Shown: in pieces, positions 60,866 through 64,000 of the stretch | Numbering within the stretch: position 1 is the stretch's first letter | Layout of the letters: each line of letters starts with the position of its first letter | Assembly: GCF_051513965.1 (NCBI RefSeq) | Contig: NZ_CP195847.1 | Coordinates: 806,001 to 870,000, forward strand | Origin: Paramicrobacterium sp051513965 | GTDB taxonomy: Bacteria; Actinomycetota; Actinomycetes; Actinomycetales; Microbacteriaceae | Reading direction: 5' to 3' | Length of the DNA: 64,000 nucleotides | Translations under genes and position numbers: made by a program | The notes under the pieces: generated by a model | Told to the model about the DNA's origin: nothing | Seen by the model: the letters and a program-made list of their open reading frames with translations, nothing else | The model's database searches: none

Positions 60866-62419
60866 ATGACAGTCACCGACCTGGTGAAATCCGAGGGCCA
60901 GCTGGACAGCGGCCTCGACCGCCCGACCAATCGACGGCGCTGGATCGGCTTCGTCGTCGGTCTCGTACTCGCCGTCGCCGTGTTCGTCGCGATGCCCGCC
61001 GACCTGCCGCACTCGCCGAAGGTCACCGCCGCAACCGCTGTTCTCATGGGCGTCTGGTGGATGACCGAGGCCATCCCGATTCCGGCCACAGCGCTTCTTC
61101 CGGTGCTGATCTTCCCCGTCGCGCACATGATCGACTCGAACGACGAACCGGTCAGCTTCGATTCGGTCGGAGCGTCGTACGGCAACAACATCATCTTCCT
61201 CTTCATGGGCGGGTTCCTCATTGCGCTCGCCATGCAGCGGTGGAACCTGCACCGACGCATCGCCCTGCATATCGTGCGGATCATGGGAGGCAAGTCCCAG
61301 GCCATGATCGGTGGCTTCATGATCGCCACGGGGTTCATCAGCATGTGGGTCTCGAACACCGCGACCGCCGTCATGATGCTGCCTCTCGGGACGTCTGTCC
61401 TCGTGCTTGTCTCCGAACAGATGAAGGAGGCCGGCGCGCTCGAAAAGGGCAAGACGGGCACAGCCTCCGACGTGATCCGCACCAACTTCGGCACGGCGCT
61501 GATGCTGGGCATCGCCTACTCGGCATCCCTCGGTTCACTCAGCACCATCATCGGAACACCGCCCAACACCCTCCTCGTCGGGTACCTCGCGAGCAATCAC
61601 GACATTCACATCGGTTTCGGACAGTGGATGCTCGTTGGCCTGCCACTCGCGATCGTGTTCACGTTCATCTGCTGGTTCCTTCTCACGCACATCCTCTTCA
61701 AACCCGAGATGAAGGAGATCCCCGGCGGACGCGAGCTGGTCGCCGACGAACTGCGCAAGCTCGGACCGATGGCGACGGGGGAGAAGCTCGTTCTCGGCGT
61801 GTTCGCTCTCGCCGCGATCAGCTGGATCTTCATCCCGGTCATCTTCGAGGAGCCGCCGATCGACGACGCGGGCATCGCGATCGCCGCGGGTCTCATCCTG
61901 TTCCTGTTCCCGGCGAAAGCGAACCGCGGCGTCAAGCTGCTCGATTGGGACTCCGCGGTTCAGCTGCCCTGGGGTGTGCTGCTGCTCTTCGGCGGCGGTC
62001 TCGCACTCTCTGCGCAGTTCACCGAGTCGGGCCTGTCGAAGTGGATCGGAACCCAGGCTGAGGTCGTCGGCGTTCTGCCGGCCGTGCTGATCGTCGCGAT
62101 CATCGCTACGCTCATCCTCTTCCTCACCGAGCTGACCAGCAACACGGCGACCGCTGCGACGTTCCTGCCCGTCGTCGGGGGAGTCGCGCTCGGTGTCGGA
62201 CTCGACCCGATGCTGCTCGCCATTCCGACCGCGCTCGCCGCGACCTGCGCCTTCATGCTGCCGGTTGCGACGCCGCCCAACGCGGTCGCGTTCGGCTCCG
62301 GGTATGTGACGATCGGGTCGATGATCAGAGGCGGCATCTGGCTCAACCTGATCGGAATCGTGCTCGTGACGGCGACGACGATGACCCTCGCGGTCTGGGT
62401 CTTCGGCATCGCATACTGA
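60866..62419 (+). CDS. SLC13/DASS family anion:sodium symporter
   Basis: 517 residues with about 12 helices. Both sodium-site motifs are present: MWVSNTATAVMMLPLG and LTSNTATAATFLPVVGG. WWMTEAIPIPATALLPVLIFP is also conserved, and MLPVATPPNAVAFGSGYV is the C-terminal hairpin. Members import succinate and other dicarboxylates, or sulfate, with sodium. The AAAGGAG site precedes the ATG. A strong hairpin follows its stop by 20 bases. Confidence 0.93.
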   Translation: MTVTDLVKSEGQLDSGLDRPTNRRRWIGFVVGLVLAVAVFVAMPADLPHSPKVTAATAVLMGVWWMTEAIPIPATALLPVLIFPVAHMIDSNDEPVSFDSVGASYGNNIIFLFMGGFLIALAMQRWNLHRRIALHIVRIMGGKSQAMIGGFMIATGFISMWVSNTATAVMMLPLGTSVLVLVSEQMKEAGALEKGKTGTASDVIRTNFGTALMLGIAYSASLGSLSTIIGTPPNTLLVGYLASNHDIHIGFGQWMLVGLPLAIVFTFICWFLLTHILFKPEMKEIPGGRELVADELRKLGPMATGEKLVLGVFALAAISWIFIPVIFEEPPIDDAGIAIAAGLILFLFPAKANRGVKLLDWDSAVQLPWGVLLLFGGGLALSAQFTESGLSKWIGTQAEVVGVLPAVLIVAIIATLILFLTELTSNTATAATFLPVVGGVALGVGLDPMLLAIPTALAATCAFMLPVATPPNAVAFGSGYVTIGSMIRGGIWLNLIGIVLVTATTMTLAVWVFGIAY

Positions 62420-62438
62420 CTGGCGAGTCTGCGGCGCT

Positions 62439-62471
62439 GCGGCCGGTGTCGCCCTCACTGACACCGGCCGC
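62439..62471 (+). terminator. 12-bp GC-rich hairpin after SLC13 gene
   Basis: GCGGCCGGTGTC (62439-62450) pairs perfectly with GACACCGGCCGC (62460-62471) around a 9-base loop. The sequence after it is only mildly T-rich. It separates the transporter operon from the drug-exporter promoter. Confidence 0.75.
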
Positions 62472-62476
62472 TCGTC

Positions 62477-62509
62477 GTGTAAGCGTCGTGTGAGTGCGAT
62501 GTAAGCGCC
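62477..62509 (+). promoter_or_regulatory. three 11-bp direct repeats upstream of DrrA-like gene
   Basis: Tandem units GTGTAAGCGTC, GTGTGAGTGCG and ATGTAAGCGCC with no spacer; the first and third share TGTAAGCG exactly, 22 bases apart. A fourth weaker unit (62510-62520) may follow. Head-to-tail repeats at one helical turn are the usual binding sites of OmpR/PhoB-type response regulators. No regulator gene is in the window. Confidence 0.5.
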
Positions 62510-62544
62510 GCGCGTGAGAGTGGAGTCCGATGAAAGGACACCAC

Positions 62545-63525
62545 ATGACCGCATCTCACCCTGCTGTCGAGGCAACCGGGCTCGTGAAGCTCTTCGGTTC
62601 GAACCGCGCCGTCGACGGCGTCGACCTCACTGTTCCGGCGGGGACCGTCTACGGCGTACTCGGACCGAACGGCGCCGGCAAGACGACGACGATCAACATG
62701 CTCGCGACACTGATGAAGCCGGATGCCGGAACCGCACGCATCTTCGGCCACGACGTCGTCCGCGACGCGGGCATCGTCCGTCAGCTGATCGGCGTCACTG
62801 GCCAGTTCGCGTCCGTCGACGAGAAGCTGAGCGCCACCGAGAATCTCGTGCTGTTCGGACGGCTGCTCGGGCTCAGCGGACGGGCCGCCAAGCGCAAGGC
62901 CGACGAGCTTCTCGAGGAGTTCTCCCTCACCGAAGCCGCCCGCAGGCCGCTGGCGAAGTTCTCCGGCGGAATGCGCCGACGGCTCGACCTCGCGGCGAGC
63001 CTCATCGCGCAGCCGCCGCTCATCTTCCTCGACGAGCCGACTACGGGTCTCGACCCGCGCACCCGCAACCAGATGTGGGACACCGTGCGCCGCCTCGTCT
63101 CCGAGGGCTCGACCGTGCTGCTCACGACGCAGTACCTCGACGAGGCCGACCAGCTCGCCGACCGCATCGCCGTGATCGACTCCGGCCGCGTCGTCGCTGA
63201 GGGCACCTCCGACGATCTCAAGGCCTCGATCGGCACGTCGTCGCTGAACCTGCGACTGAGCGATACAGGCGACACGGATGCTGCGCTGCAGGCGATCCGC
63301 CAGGTACTCGGCGTCGAGGCCGCGCTGTCTCCGGAAGCCGCGCGCATCAGCGTTCCGCTGCTCGAGGCCGACCGGGTCACCGACCTTCTCGTTGAGCTGC
63401 GCAGCCGCGGCATCCACCTCGCTGAAATGAGCGTGCAGAAGCCCAGCCTCGACGAAGTCTTCCTCACCATCACGGGGCATGGTGCCTCGGCATCCGACCC
63501 CGAGCTCGAAGGAGCCCACTCATGA
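62545..63525 (+). CDS. DrrA-like ABC exporter ATPase
   Basis: 326 residues from ATG 62545, which has an AAAGGA site; an in-frame ATG at 62530 overlaps that site. Walker A GPNGAGKTT, VTGQFASVDEKLSATENL, signature FSGGMRRRLDLA, Walker B LIFLDEPTTGLDPRTRN, H-loop LLTTQYLDEAD. The C-terminal ~80 residues (SVQKPSLDEVFLTITGH) match the daunorubicin-resistance subfamily. It should energise efflux of a drug or lipid with the permease encoded next (ATGA overlap). Confidence 0.93.
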   Translation: MTASHPAVEATGLVKLFGSNRAVDGVDLTVPAGTVYGVLGPNGAGKTTTINMLATLMKPDAGTARIFGHDVVRDAGIVRQLIGVTGQFASVDEKLSATENLVLFGRLLGLSGRAAKRKADELLEEFSLTEAARRPLAKFSGGMRRRLDLAASLIAQPPLIFLDEPTTGLDPRTRNQMWDTVRRLVSEGSTVLLTTQYLDEADQLADRIAVIDSGRVVAEGTSDDLKASIGTSSLNLRLSDTGDTDAALQAIRQVLGVEAALSPEAARISVPLLEADRVTDLLVELRSRGIHLAEMSVQKPSLDEVFLTITGHGASASDPELEGAHS

Positions 63526-64000
63526 CCACCGCGACACTCGACCGGCCGCTGAGCCGAACCGTCAGCCTCGGCGACACCGTCTCGCACTCGCTGACGATGG
63601 CCCACCGGGGCCTGCTGAAGATCAAGCGCACGCCCGAGCAGCTGATCGACGTGACGGTGCAGCCGCTCATCTTCACCCTCATGTTCACGTACATCTTCGG
63701 CGGCGCCATCTCGGGGGACGTCGAAAGCTACCTGCCGGTCATCATCCCCGGCATCCTCGTGCAGACCGTCATCACGACGTCCGTCGTGACCGGTGTGCAG
63801 CTGCGGGAGGACATGGACAAGGGGGTGTTCGACCGCTTCCGATCGCTGCCCATCGCGCGCATCGCACCGCTAGCCGGAGCGCTGCTCGCCGACACGATCC
63901 GCTACACGATCGCCACGACGCTGACGTTCGTGATGGGGTACATCATGGGCTGGCGGCCCGAGGGAGGTCTCGGCTCGGTCGTGCTCGCCGGCCTCGCGGT
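63522..64000 (+). CDS. DrrB-like ABC-2 permease, 3' end off the window
   Basis: The first 159 codons are present and the frame runs off the right edge. RTPEQLIDVTVQPLIFTLMFTYIFGGAISG is the ABC-2 start with the first helix. SYLPVIIPGILVQTVITTSVVTGVQLREDMDKGVFDRFRSLPIAR is the conserved cytoplasmic loop that contacts the ATPase. It is the membrane half of the DrrAB-type exporter. Confidence 0.92.
   Translation, partial: MTTATLDRPLSRTVSLGDTVSHSLTMAHRGLLKIKRTPEQLIDVTVQPLIFTLMFTYIFGGAISGDVESYLPVIIPGILVQTVITTSVVTGVQLREDMDKGVFDRFRSLPIARIAPLAGALLADTIRYTIATTLTFVMGYIMGWRPEGGLGSVVLAGLA

Noticed and set aside
60271..62061. 596-codon open frame on the plus strand across the TauE and SLC13 genes
   Set aside because: It spans two real membrane-protein genes in another frame, is extremely Arg/His-rich and shows no motif. 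High GC makes long false frames.
62455..63519. 354-codon minus-strand frame opposite the DrrA-like gene
   Set aside because: Antisense to clear Walker A, signature and Walker B motifs; translation has no recognisable domain.
1..64000. tRNA, rRNA, CRISPR or transposase genes
   Set aside because: I looked in all gaps and saw no cloverleaf-like TTCGA arms, no regularly spaced repeats and no DDE or tyrosine-recombinase motifs.

Overview
The window is a 64 kb piece of a high-GC actinobacterial chromosome. Many genes overlap by ATGA or GTGA. Many promoters place a TAGnnT -10 box 5 to 8 nt before the start codon, so their transcripts are probably leaderless. The 7-mer GGATGCC/GGCATCC is frequent on both strands. 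Protein styles and gene content (DUF6541, DUF2304, MarP-like protease, CWB2 wall protein, Vsr-like endonuclease) suggest Microbacteriaceae, probably a Microbacterium relative. This is inference; no rRNA or other taxonomic marker lies in the window. I see no tRNA, rRNA, CRISPR array or transposase gene, and no gap between genes longer than about 220 bases.

Layout. 1-8.6 kb is chromosomal housekeeping: a condensation-like acyltransferase (cut by the left edge), an HSL-type esterase, a DedA protein, an AGCS symporter, purE coupled to an LCP-type glycopolymer ligase, a MarP-like membrane protease and a glycosyltransferase. 8.7-45.3 kb is a large surface-glycan locus. It holds a secreted LGFP/CWB2 wall protein, about a dozen glycosyltransferases, a three-gene WbpD/E/B cassette for a 2,3-diamino uronic acid sugar with a separate UDP-sugar dehydrogenase, GalE and UDP-galactopyranose mutase, GlfT1-like and GlfT2-like transferases, a LicD-methyltransferase fusion, a TagF-like polymerase with an N-terminal membrane domain, a pyruvyl transferase, a bifunctional IspD-SDR enzyme predicted to make CDP-ribitol, two ABC exporters of different type, and two tandem O-antigen-ligase-family proteins. 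45.3-64 kb is mostly metabolism: acyl-CoA dehydrogenase, ManA, an endonuclease gene inside imperfect terminal inverted repeats, two PLP sulfur-amino-acid enzymes, RNase HI, an aldo/keto reductase, a DUF1684 protein, a DUF255 thioredoxin-like protein, a FAD monooxygenase, L-serine dehydratase, TauE/SafE and SLC13 transporters, and a DrrAB-type exporter (cut by the right edge).

How it fits together. ManA, GalE, Glf and the Wbp enzymes supply nucleotide sugars. The GlfT-like pair with the Wzm/Wzt-like exporter resembles the galactan assembly and export set of mycobacteria. The IspD-SDR enzyme, the LicD domain and the TagF-like polymerase point to ribitol-phosphate (teichoic-acid-like) chemistry in the same locus. 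The second, single-chain ABC flippase and the ligase/polymerase pair suggest a second, lipid-linked repeat-unit glycan carrying the diacetamido uronic acid. The LCP protein could attach either polymer to peptidoglycan.

The most unusual items are the LicD-methyltransferase fusion next to a CDP-ribitol synthase, the inverted-repeat-flanked endonuclease unit at 47866-48998, the GGATGCC motif that seems to override codon preference and is nearly absent from the glycan island, and the composition mosaics inside the glycan locus. All counts and composition statements were made by eye.
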